Origin: Clostridiales bacterium
Lineage (GTDB): Bacteria > Bacillota > Clostridia > Christensenellales > Aristaeellaceae
Reading direction: 5' to 3'
Assembly: GCA_019419995.1 (NCBI GenBank)
Contig: JAHZHZ010000022.1
Span: 1-25,115, forward strand
DNA: 25,115 nucleotides
Below are positions 1 through 6,880 of this stretch, in pieces. Below the pieces are notes generated by a model. The model ran no database searches. It was not told the DNA's origin and saw only the letters and a list, made by a program, of their open reading frames with translations. Positions within the stretch are counted from its first letter, which is position 1, and every line of letters starts with the position of its first letter. The position numbers and the translations under genes were made by a program.

Positions 1-21
1 GGCACCCCTCCCGTCAGATAC

Positions 22-165
22 CTACCCTGTGTAGTCCCTTGTAAACTGTACTTTCCCACAATTACAGTATCCAAGAGTAATGAATATCTTTCCCATCGCC
101 TGAAAATCATAAACTGTGGCTATATTTTCCCCAGTTCCATAAATTGCACTCCACCCACGGACCAT
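22..165 (-). CDS. Candidate small ORF (47 aa), unknown
   Basis: An ATG-started frame of 47 codons lies downstream of dinB on the same strand. An AAGGGG ribosome-binding-like sequence sits about 8 bases before the ATG. The peptide has no signal peptide or membrane segment and contains a CNCG motif near its end. I do not recognise the family. It could be a real small gene, the decayed tail of a longer one, or chance. Nothing else coding is visible in the first 214 bases. Confidence 0.3.
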   Translation of the reverse strand: MVRGWSAIYGTGENIATVYDFQAMGKIFITLGYCNCGKVQFTRDYTG

Positions 166-214
166 AAGCTTTCCCCTTAAGGAAATATTCTACAATAAGC
201 TTTATTACATGGTT

Positions 215-1450
215 TCATCCTCTCCAGCCCACAGGATGAATCAAGTGGTCATCCCTGGGATTGATGGCATTGAGATCTCCATCTACCAACAGACTCGCAC
301 GGGAAATGGCATAATGACCAAAGCGGCGTCGAATGTCCTGTACTGCCTCTTCCAGTTCGTATCGGCGCATCCGCTCCTCATCAGGGAACATACTCAGTTG
401 TTGATTGCCGTACAGAGCCCTCAGGCCGGATACGCTCACCCCAAGGCTGCGAATAGGGCGTTCCCAAAGGTATCGCTCCCCAAAGAGCAGCTGGGCTTGA
501 GTGGCAATCTCGCAAGACAGTGCTGTAGCACGCTTAAGTTTTCTCTGGCAACAAAACCCGCTCAGTTCGCAATCCCGCACGTATAGTGTCACCACATCGC
601 CCTGTAGGTCCTGTGCCCGAAGGCGCTCAGCCACACTTTCTGAAAGCAATAGCAATACCAGGTGAACATCCATATCGCATTTTAAATCCCTGGGGGTAGT
701 AATACTATTTCCCACAGATTTTACCATTGCAGATTCCCCCGCGGCCAATACGGGAGAATGATCGTTTCCCCGTGCAAAATTCCAGATCATTTCTCCATTT
801 TTCCCCATGGCAAACCGCAGGATTTCCACATCGCAATTGGCCAAATCTCCAATTGTACATATATTCCGCTTGCGCAATTTGCGACAGGTAGCCGGCCCCA
901 CATACAATAATTCCTCCACCGGCAGGGGCCACACCTTCTGGCGGAAATTCTGGGGCGTAATCACCGTGGTAGCGTCTGGTTTTTTCATATCGCTCCCCAA
1001 TTTGGCAAAGACTTTGTTAAAAGATACACCCACTGACAGAGTAAGCCCTAACTCTTCCCGCGCCTGCCGCCGCAATTCATCGGCGATTTGTATTCCACTC
1101 TTTCGGTGTCCGGTAACATCCAGCCAAGCCTCATCTAAGCCAAATGGCTCAATAAAATCCGTGTATCTGGCATAAATTTCCCGCATCATGCCGGCGAACC
1201 GCACATATTTACTAAAGTCTGCCGGCAGTACCCTCAGCTCGGGGCACTTCATTTTTGCCTGCCAGATAGCCTCACCCGTCTGAACCCCCATTCCCTTTGC
1301 CAACTGGTTTTTGGCCAGGACAATTCCATGCCGAGCTTCCGGATCCCCACATACCGCCATGGGGACCTTCTTCAATTCTGGATTATAGGTGCATTCGACA
1401 CTCGCATAAAAATTGTTCAAATCACTGTGCAATACGGTTCGCACCGCCAT
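215..1450 (-). CDS. dinB: Y-family DNA polymerase (DinB/Pol IV type)
   Basis: This is a translesion DNA polymerase that copies past damaged bases and acts on the chromosome during the SOS response. The 411-aa product starts with the Y-family palm motif DLNNFYASVE (first catalytic Asp at residue 10). It carries GLDEAWLDVT with the catalytic Asp106-Glu107 pair, followed by the helix-hairpin-helix region (about 170-210) and a little-finger domain. Length is normal for UmuC/DinB proteins. The ATG at 1450 begins the conserved N-terminus. The gene diverges from a DNA methyltransferase, and its promoter is covered by two LexA-type boxes, so SOS control is strongly suggested. The exact subfamily (Pol IV versus a UvrX/YqjW-like branch) cannot be settled by eye, but the Y-family assignment is secure. 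Confidence 0.93.
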   Translation of the reverse strand: MAVRTVLHSDLNNFYASVECTYNPELKKVPMAVCGDPEARHGIVLAKNQLAKGMGVQTGEAIWQAKMKCPELRVLPADFSKYVRFAGMMREIYARYTDFIEPFGLDEAWLDVTGHRKSGIQIADELRRQAREELGLTLSVGVSFNKVFAKLGSDMKKPDATTVITPQNFRQKVWPLPVEELLYVGPATCRKLRKRNICTIGDLANCDVEILRFAMGKNGEMIWNFARGNDHSPVLAAGESAMVKSVGNSITTPRDLKCDMDVHLVLLLLSESVAERLRAQDLQGDVVTLYVRDCELSGFCCQRKLKRATALSCEIATQAQLLFGERYLWERPIRSLGVSVSGLRALYGNQQLSMFPDEERMRRYELEEAVQDIRRRFGHYAISRASLLVDGDLNAINPRDDHLIHPVGWRG

Positions 1451-1472
1451 CCCCCCAGTATTTTATACATAA

Positions 1473-1514
1473 AGAACATATGTTCGATTATATACATTAT
1501 AGCACATATGTTCG
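1473..1514 (-). promoter_or_regulatory. Two LexA (SOS) boxes over the dinB promoter
   Basis: Box 1 is the perfect 12-base palindrome GAACATATGTTC at 1474-1485, which matches the Gram-positive LexA/DinR box core. Box 2 at 1502-1513 (GCACATATGTTC) differs by one base. Box 2 lies in the spacer between the -35 and -10 of the dinB promoter, and box 1 lies just past the -10, near the expected transcription start. LexA bound there would block RNA polymerase. The palindromes are seen directly; LexA binding is inferred from the known consensus. Confidence 0.88.
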
Positions 1515-1523
1515 ATTTTGCAA
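1496..1523 (-). promoter_or_regulatory. dinB promoter
   Basis: On the minus strand, TTGCAA (1518-1523) is followed after 16 bases by a perfect TATAAT (1496-1501). It points at dinB, leaving a leader of about 40 bases, and it overlaps both LexA boxes. Confidence 0.8.
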
Positions 1524-1572
1524 TCGAACACCGCATTAAATAGGCCGGGCACCTTTGTGGCGGAATTCCTAC

Positions 1573-1601
1573 TTGCCCCGTCGAAAAAACGATGTTATAA
1601 T
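1573..1601 (+). promoter_or_regulatory. Promoter of the DNA methyltransferase gene
   Basis: TTGCCC (1573-1578), a 17-base spacer and a perfect TATAAT (1596-1601) stand upstream of the ATG at 1638. A GGGAGG ribosome binding site lies at 1625-1630. No LexA box overlaps this promoter. Confidence 0.7.
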
Positions 1602-1637
1602 GAAATATAGTGGCATTGATGAACGGGAGGAGCAATC

Positions 1638-2912
1638 ATGGAACCCAGAAAATCCGGAAATATACTGGAGCGTCATGAGGGAAATAGCGCTCAGGGATAT
1701 TTTCTTTTGACAGATGTCCGGGCAGGGCTAAAGCGCCTTTTGGAAACCCATGCGGGTCAGATCAAGCTCATCTACTTAGATCCTCCCTTTCAAACCGGAG
1801 ATAAATTCGTCATGCGGGTGCGCGTAGGTGCGGAAGAATGGAAGAGCAACCGTGGTTCCCTGGAATTGGAAACTTTTTACGATCTGCTGAACCGAGATGT
1901 GTTTCTGGATCTGATGCGGGAAGTGCTCACCGATTGTCGGATGCTTCTGCGCATGGATGGCATGATTTTTCTACACATCGACTACCGCACGCATCCCTAC
2001 CTGCGTCTGATGATGGACGAAATCTTTGGTGAAGAGAACTTTCTCAACGAAATCATATGGGTCTACCAATCCGGTGGGCGTTCCCTACGCCACTTTAGTC
2101 GCAAGCATGATGTGATACTCTTTTACCGCAAAAGTGCCCAATATGATTTTAACGTAGAAGAAGTGATGGCTCCTCCCGCAGAGCCGCGAAATAATCACAT
2201 GCGTCGCCACGTGGATCCCGATGGACGCGTCTATCGCTCTATACGCACCAATGGACGGGTTTATACCTATTACGATGACGATCCAGTGGCCCCCACGGAT
2301 GTATGGAATGATCTTTCACATCTCCAGCAGCGAGACCCGGAGCGCACGGGCTACGACACTCAGAAACCCCTCTCCCTGTTGGAACGTATAGTCAAGTGCG
2401 GTTCCCGTGCAGGAGAAACCGTGTTGGATCCCTTTGCGGGTAGCGGCACAACCCTGGAAGCTGCACGTCGCTGCGGGCGCAACTTCATCGGCATCGATCG
2501 CTGTCCGCTCACTTTAAACATTGCCCGTCGGCGTTTGGATGGCGCTGAATATGTTTTGGAATATCCTCCCTTTGAAGGGAATCCCGTCTGTCAGGTTTCC
2601 GTGGCGCCGGGAGTTGGCTTTTACCACGTGACCCTGGAACAGTTTGTCCTGGAAGCAGGGCTTTTAAAACGTGAAGTTGCAGATCTCGACGGCGTGGATA
2701 ATTGGAGTGCGGGCTACCTGCGGGCTGGCGAATACCTGGCTATGGCACAAAGCCTTCGCACAAAGCGAACCCCCATGCTGGAAACTACTTTGAATGTGCC
2801 GGTCTATTCGGGTCAGCTGGCCATCTGCGTCAGCGATATAACCGGACGAAGTTTCTGCTATGAAATTTCACTGGAAGAAAAATCCGCATTTAACATTCCC
2901 CCCAGGAGCTGA
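1638..2912 (+). CDS. Orphan beta-class DNA methyltransferase (N6-adenine/N4-cytosine)
   Basis: This protein transfers a methyl group from S-adenosylmethionine to an exocyclic amine of A or C in DNA. The 424-aa product has motif IV DPPF at residues 48-51 and, much later, the SAM-binding motif DPFAGSGTT at 264-272. That order defines the beta class; the stretch between them (about 150-250) should contain the target recognition region. After about residue 290 an extra C-terminal domain of some 130 aa follows; it contains WSAGYLRAGEYL and I cannot name it. The ATG at 1638 has GGGAGG 7 bases upstream. No restriction endonuclease or specificity subunit lies nearby, so it looks solitary, with a regulatory or protective role rather than half of a restriction system. 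The methylated base and site cannot be read from the sequence. Confidence 0.88.
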   Translation: MEPRKSGNILERHEGNSAQGYFLLTDVRAGLKRLLETHAGQIKLIYLDPPFQTGDKFVMRVRVGAEEWKSNRGSLELETFYDLLNRDVFLDLMREVLTDCRMLLRMDGMIFLHIDYRTHPYLRLMMDEIFGEENFLNEIIWVYQSGGRSLRHFSRKHDVILFYRKSAQYDFNVEEVMAPPAEPRNNHMRRHVDPDGRVYRSIRTNGRVYTYYDDDPVAPTDVWNDLSHLQQRDPERTGYDTQKPLSLLERIVKCGSRAGETVLDPFAGSGTTLEAARRCGRNFIGIDRCPLTLNIARRRLDGAEYVLEYPPFEGNPVCQVSVAPGVGFYHVTLEQFVLEAGLLKREVADLDGVDNWSAGYLRAGEYLAMAQSLRTKRTPMLETTLNVPVYSGQLAICVSDITGRSFCYEISLEEKSAFNIPPRS

Positions 2913-2913
2913 A

Positions 2914-2945
2914 TTGATATGCATTTAACAATCGGGTAATATAAT
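2914..2945 (+). promoter_or_regulatory. Likely promoter of the DUF951-signal peptidase operon
   Basis: A perfect TATAAT at 2940-2945 lies just after the methyltransferase stop. The best -35 candidate is TTGATA (2914-2919), with a rather long 20-base spacer. Transcription from here would begin near 2951, which argues against the ATG at 2951 being the start of the next gene. Confidence 0.5.
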
Positions 2946-2971
2946 GATGGATGTTATGGGAGGCGGTTGAT

Positions 2972-3169
2972 TTGCTGCTCAACGTGGGAGATCTCGTAAA
3001 GATGCGCAAGACGCATCCCTGCGGGGGCGATCTGTGGACGATTACTTTTGTGGGCGCAGATATAAAAATGCGCTGCGAAAAGTGTGGGCGCGTCGTCATG
3101 CTGGACAGATCTACCTTTGAAAAGCGGGTTAAAAAAGTCATGTTATCCGCTTCGGAAACGGCTGAATGA
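2972..3169 (+). CDS. DUF951 family protein
   Basis: This is a 65-aa basic protein matching DUF951, a small family widespread in Bacillota. The conserved pattern is visible: VGDLVKMRKTHPCGG near the start, then TFVGADIKMRCEKCGRVVMLDR with a CxxC pair, then FEKRVKK. Its role is not established; the fold suggests nucleic acid binding. I chose the TTG at 2972 because GGAGG at 2959-2963 sits 8 bases before it and the resulting N-terminus fits the family. The in-frame ATG at 2951 lies upstream of that ribosome binding site. The stop overlaps the next start by 4 bases (ATGA), so it is translationally coupled to the signal peptidase. Confidence 0.85.
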   Translation: MLLNVGDLVKMRKTHPCGGDLWTITFVGADIKMRCEKCGRVVMLDRSTFEKRVKKVMLSASETAE

Positions 3170-3672
3170 ACAAATTTTTGCGCCGCAACGGGCGCTTAAT
3201 CCTGCTACTGGCCCTCTTCGCGCTGTTCTGCCTCGCGATAGAGCACTATATTGTGCACGCGGTACAGGTCAACGGCAGCTCCATGGTGGATACCCTGAGA
3301 GATGGCGATATCGTATTGGTGACACGCCTGGATTATCGCCTGGGCAAAAAACCTTCCAGGGGCGAAATTGTGGAATGCAGCTTTCCTGGTCGCAGTGGGA
3401 CCTATATTAAACGTGTAATTGGCTTGCCTGGAGAACAGGTGGAAATTCGCGACAGCCGTCTCTATATTGACGGGGTCGTTCTCTCTGAGCCCTATGCCAC
3501 CGGATCTTCAGAGGATTACCAGGTGCAATTGGGTGTGGATGAATATCTGGTATTGGGTGACAATCGCTCCGAAAGCTATGACAGCCGCGCCAGCGATATG
3601 GGTCTATTGCACTCAGAAAACTTTTTGGGACGTGTGCGAATGATCTTATGGCCTCTGCGCAAACTAAACTGA
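3166..3672 (+). CDS. lepB: Type I signal peptidase (first paralogue)
   Basis: This membrane serine protease removes signal peptides from exported proteins. The 168-aa product has one N-terminal membrane segment (about residues 11-31). The catalytic serine is Ser39 in NGSSMVDTL, the general-base lysine is Lys82 in YIKRVIGLPGE, and the GDNRSESYDSR box is at 131-141. Length is typical of the short Gram-positive SipS type. It starts inside the stop of the DUF951 gene and is followed by a second, longer signal peptidase. All catalytic residues are present, so it should be active. Confidence 0.95.
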   Translation: MNKFLRRNGRLILLLALFALFCLAIEHYIVHAVQVNGSSMVDTLRDGDIVLVTRLDYRLGKKPSRGEIVECSFPGRSGTYIKRVIGLPGEQVEIRDSRLYIDGVVLSEPYATGSSEDYQVQLGVDEYLVLGDNRSESYDSRASDMGLLHSENFLGRVRMILWPLRKLN

Positions 3673-3692
3673 AAGAATCGAGGTACGTTCTA

Positions 3693-4415
3693 ATGGAAGA
3701 AAACAACAACCGGAATACGGAACAGGTCAACGAAGATAATCCGAACACCGCTGAGTTTCAGTCGGATTCACAGACGGCAGAGGAAGCTCCGAAAGACGCC
3801 ACCCAGGGCAGCGCAGAAAAAAGCAAGAGCAATTGGAAAAAAGAAGCGCGGGAATGGATTGTTTCCATTGCGGCAGCTCTGTTGGTGGTTTTTATCATCC
3901 GCAACTTTCTCTTCCAGATTATCCGTGTAGACGGAGAGTCCATGAATGATACCCTTTTAAATAACGAGCGCCTGTTTGTAACCGTATTGGATGTACGTCT
4001 TAACGGCGCAGATCGTGGCGACGTGGTAATCTGCCACTATCCCGACCGTGGTCGGACAAATTTTGTTAAGCGCGTGGTGGCTGTCCCTGGGGATATCGTG
4101 TACCGGGAAATGGGCGTAACTCACGTGGTATATGAAGTGGAAAATGAAGATGGCAGCATAGAAAAGGTTGATGAAATGCTGGATCCCCGCGCCGTGCTCT
4201 ACTTCATGGCAACAGCTGAGGATGACTATGGCCCCTATGTGCTGGGCGAAGATGAGTATTTTGTGGTAGGCGACAACCGCTACAACAGTCATGACTCTCG
4301 AGATTGGAACGATAGAAACCCCGAAGGCGATGTGGGCCCAATCACAGAGGATATGCTGGTGGGGCATGTGCGCAACGTCATCTGGCCGTTAGATAAAATC
4401 CGAACGGTAGAATAA
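3693..4415 (+). CDS. lepB: Type I signal peptidase (second paralogue, with acidic N-terminal tail)
   Basis: This is a second type I signal peptidase of 240 aa. A hydrophilic, Asn/Gln/Glu-rich tail of about 50 residues precedes the membrane segment (about 55-75). The catalytic motifs are intact: Ser83 in VDGESMNDTL, Lys126 in FVKRVVAVPGD, and GDNRYNSHDSRD from 193. Compared with its neighbour it has an insert of about 30 residues (roughly 140-180) before the GDNR box. I placed the start at ATG 3693, where GAGGT at 3680-3684 is 8 bases upstream. An in-frame ATG at 3648 would overlap the previous gene and lacks a good ribosome binding site. The two copies are divergent, so specialisation for different substrates is plausible. 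Confidence 0.93.
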   Translation: MEENNNRNTEQVNEDNPNTAEFQSDSQTAEEAPKDATQGSAEKSKSNWKKEAREWIVSIAAALLVVFIIRNFLFQIIRVDGESMNDTLLNNERLFVTVLDVRLNGADRGDVVICHYPDRGRTNFVKRVVAVPGDIVYREMGVTHVVYEVENEDGSIEKVDEMLDPRAVLYFMATAEDDYGPYVLGEDEYFVVGDNRYNSHDSRDWNDRNPEGDVGPITEDMLVGHVRNVIWPLDKIRTVE

Positions 4416-4435
4416 TAAATAAAAAGGAGAGCGAA

Positions 4436-5947
4436 ATGAACAGAAAGCATAAAAAGCTGATTCGGCTGCTTGCCGTATTGTTGGCCGTGCTTCTGATTCT
4501 TGGCACAGTAGTCTCCGTCATACTTGGTTATGCTTATGGAGAGGAAGCTTTATCCGTCGGAAACAACCGACAAATTTTGACAATGGAATATCTGGAAGAA
4601 GAACAAGCGCTGCGCATGTCGCAGCGCCTTGTGTATACAAATACATCTTCCAAAGATCTGGATCGGGTAATTTTCTATGCATCGGCTAATCTGTTCCGCC
4701 GTAAAAGCACGCTCCCCTATGAGGGAGAGATACTCAACGACGCCTTTCCCGATGGATATCTTCCGGGCGGAATTGAACTTTCAACTGTCCGCGTAAACGG
4801 CAATGAGGTAGACTGGGGTTATCAGGGCGAAGGAGAAAATTATCTGCGGGTATCCTGTGAATTGTCCCCCGGCGAACAGTGTGCCTTCGAATTTGACTAC
4901 TATCTGCTACTGACGGAAAACGAAGCTTTTTCAGGCGTATCGTCAGAAGGATGGCAGTTGAGCAATTTTTATTTTACGCCCGCATCCCTGAATGAAACCG
5001 GCGAATTCATCCTCAATTCGCCGCTGAGTTGGACCAGATATATAGATACTCCGGCTGCCGATTTTGAAGCCCACATTATCCTCCCGGACACCTATTTATT
5101 GGCCGCCACGGGCACGGAAAGCCGCTCCGAAGCCAGCAATCACCAGATAAGCTGGAACATCAGTGCAAAAAATGTTCACGACTTTAGTCTGGCTTTCGGG
5201 CGGAGATATCGGGAAAGTCTTGTGGAAACCGATTCCGGCATACAATTGCGCTGTCTGACCAACGTGCGTGGAGCGGAAAAGAATGTTTTGCAACTGGCGT
5301 TAGAGGCAGTGGAAATTTGTGAAAGCTGGTGGGGCCCCCTGCCATTTGATCAGTTAGATTTTGTGCAAACCGGCTGTGCCACGGCAGCTCTCAATCATTC
5401 CGCCTGCCTCTGGCTATCCGAGGATCTGCTTTCAAAGAATTCTGAGGAACTGGGGCAAGCCATTCGGCGTTTTATCGCCCAGCAGTATTTTGGCTTCAGC
5501 GCCTACTCCCATCCTTCGTCAGACGCATGGCTGTCGGATTCCATTTGCGAATATCTGAGCTATCTGATGTTGGAGGAAACGGGCGGTTATGAAACTTACA
5601 TCGCCGCTCTAAATAAAAATGTGGTGCCTTCCCTGCAAATGACCATTCCCGGCGGTTTAAATGTCGCCAGTGAAGCTTCTCTCTTTACGCCGGAAGAATA
5701 CAAAATTGTGGTTCTAGACCGGGGCGCCGCCGTATTCCATGAGCTATATACGGCCATGGGGCGAGAAGATTTATTGAAAGGTTTGTCTCTGTTCTACCAA
5801 AAGGGAAAGAGTGTAGACGTACTGAGCGAAATGGATCTGGTGGAAGCTTTGGATGCCGCCAGCGGCAAAAGCTGGGAAGCCTTTCTCACAGATTGGGTCT
5901 TTAACATCGGGGACTATGTAAATCAAAGCATTGACTGGCTCAGTTAA
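4436..5947 (+). CDS. Membrane-anchored M1-aminopeptidase-like protein, predicted inactive
   Basis: This 503-aa protein has an N-terminal membrane segment (about residues 9-32) and an extracytoplasmic body that follows the M1 (gluzincin) plan: a beta-rich N-terminal half, then a helical catalytic-like domain. The catalytic motifs are degenerate. Where HExxH is expected the sequence reads RFIAQ (345-349), aligned by the following YFG. Exactly 18 residues later, where the third zinc ligand Glu should be in WLNEGFAEY, it has Asp368 in WLSDSICEY. The GAMEN-like position reads TAALN, and the Tyr proton donor position before the RGAAV helix is Leu427. It is therefore probably a pseudoenzyme, perhaps a binding or scaffold protein. 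GGAG at 4425-4428 precedes the ATG. It is the last gene of the signal peptidase operon. Confidence 0.8.
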   Translation: MNRKHKKLIRLLAVLLAVLLILGTVVSVILGYAYGEEALSVGNNRQILTMEYLEEEQALRMSQRLVYTNTSSKDLDRVIFYASANLFRRKSTLPYEGEILNDAFPDGYLPGGIELSTVRVNGNEVDWGYQGEGENYLRVSCELSPGEQCAFEFDYYLLLTENEAFSGVSSEGWQLSNFYFTPASLNETGEFILNSPLSWTRYIDTPAADFEAHIILPDTYLLAATGTESRSEASNHQISWNISAKNVHDFSLAFGRRYRESLVETDSGIQLRCLTNVRGAEKNVLQLALEAVEICESWWGPLPFDQLDFVQTGCATAALNHSACLWLSEDLLSKNSEELGQAIRRFIAQQYFGFSAYSHPSSDAWLSDSICEYLSYLMLEETGGYETYIAALNKNVVPSLQMTIPGGLNVASEASLFTPEEYKIVVLDRGAAVFHELYTAMGREDLLKGLSLFYQKGKSVDVLSEMDLVEALDAASGKSWEAFLTDWVFNIGDYVNQSIDWLS

Positions 5948-5954
5948 ACTAAGC

Positions 5955-5973
5955 CCACCGGCTAAACCGGTGG
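5955..5973. repeat. Short perfect hairpin after the M1-like gene
   Basis: CCACCGG at 5955-5961 and CCGGTGG at 5967-5973 form a perfect 7-bp stem with a CTAAA loop, 8 bases after the stop codon. No T-run follows, so it is not a standard terminator. It could protect the mRNA 3' end or be a REP/IS200-type end fragment; I cannot decide. Confidence 0.45.
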
Positions 5974-6062
5974 TCGGGCGATTGACAAAGGGATGGAAGA
6001 ACCGTTTTGCAAAATTGTTTTTCATAGAATGTATGTCTCAACCTGTGAGCTCGTCAGCACGC

Positions 6063-6091
6063 AAACCATCGGCATGGCCGATGGTTTTTTT
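6063..6091 (+). terminator. Rho-independent terminator of the signal peptidase operon
   Basis: AACCATCGGC (6064-6073) and GCCGATGGTT (6077-6086) form a perfect 10-bp stem with an ATG loop, running into TTTTTTT (6085-6091). It ends the plus-strand operon. Confidence 0.92.
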
Positions 6092-6144
6092 ATACCTTTC
6101 TCAGAAGCCCCAATTCTTATTTACCCACTTCCAAACAGCGATGA

Positions 6145-6558
6145 CTATTTCCGATTCGGCTTTCTTTTCATCGCGAGCAATTTCAGGTAATCATCAAATT
6201 CAGCCGTGTTGGTCGGTTCAAACATTACCCATTTTCCATCATGATAGGTTTTTGCCTGATCATATTGCTTACAAATGGCCTCAGAAAGGATACGCCTCAT
6301 ATCTTCAAATTTTCTTCTCTCTGCTTTTCCAAAGATAATCATAAAACCAATGCAACTGCTTTTTGCATATAAGCAGCAAAGGGTTTTCCCTCCCCGGCAA
6401 TATTTATACTCGTAAGTCCAATTTTTGCCACCCGCATTCCACAATCGTTCCATATCATATTTTTCATCAATTGCTGCGCATAGCGCTTGCCATACTTTGA
6501 ACAAAGGTTGTCCAAGCAATTCGATTATAGCTGATTGACCAGGCGCGTTTTCTAGCAT
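6145..6558 (-). CDS. DUF3788 family protein
   Basis: This is a 137-aa soluble protein resembling DUF3788. The family-like features are an early KVWQALCAAIDEKYD helix, the aromatic stretch NWTYEYKYCRGGKTLCCLY, a central hydrophobic IGFMIIFGKAERRKFE, and a C-terminal YHDGKWVMFEPTN. The biochemical role of the family is unknown to me. I chose the ATG at 6558 because GGAGAGGA lies about 6 bases upstream; the in-frame ATG at 6579 lies before that site. It is a single-gene unit, convergent with the signal peptidase operon and separated from the foldase gene by 322 bases. Confidence 0.75.
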   Translation of the reverse strand: MLENAPGQSAIIELLGQPLFKVWQALCAAIDEKYDMERLWNAGGKNWTYEYKYCRGGKTLCCLYAKSSCIGFMIIFGKAERRKFEDMRRILSEAICKQYDQAKTYHDGKWVMFEPTNTAEFDDYLKLLAMKRKPNRK

Positions 6559-6880
6559 TGCATTTCCTCTCCAAACCACATTTTCGTTCCATTTCTTTTA
6601 TTCTACCACAATCCTGAAAACAGGGAAATATCCTGTTGGATATACGCACTGATGGTTCAAAAAGTATGCTCCCAGAATGTCCTATCACTGCATGGTACCT
6701 TAAAAAACGAATATTTGAAAGGCATTAGCTTTGCAGGGCCCCTTTCTCCCATCTCAACCCATGTGCGGCTCAGGCATTCTATCGTCCGTCACTTCCCCGT
6801 GTCCTAATCAAAATCGAGAAATTGGTTCAATAAAAAACGGGAGAACTTTCTTTTGAAAGTTCTCCCGCAATACAATAATT
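6559..6880. other. Intergenic stretch between the DUF3788 and foldase genes
   Basis: This 322-base stretch holds a weak minus-strand promoter for the DUF3788 gene (TTTCCC at 6623-6628, 17 bases, TAGAAT at 6600-6605) and, at its right end, the foldase terminator. I see no convincing gene or RNA in the middle (about 6640-6830). Confidence 0.5.
6831..6867 (-). terminator. Rho-independent terminator of the foldase gene
   Basis: A perfect 13-bp stem (6838-6850 with 6855-6867, TTTT loop) is followed on the minus strand by a run of six T (A-run 6832-6837 on the plus strand). It lies just after the foldase stop. Confidence 0.9.

Noticed and set aside
2951..2971. ATG at 2951 as start of the DUF951 gene
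   Set aside because: It lies upstream of the GGAGG site and at the predicted transcription start; the TTG at 2972 gives correct spacing and the family-type N-terminus.
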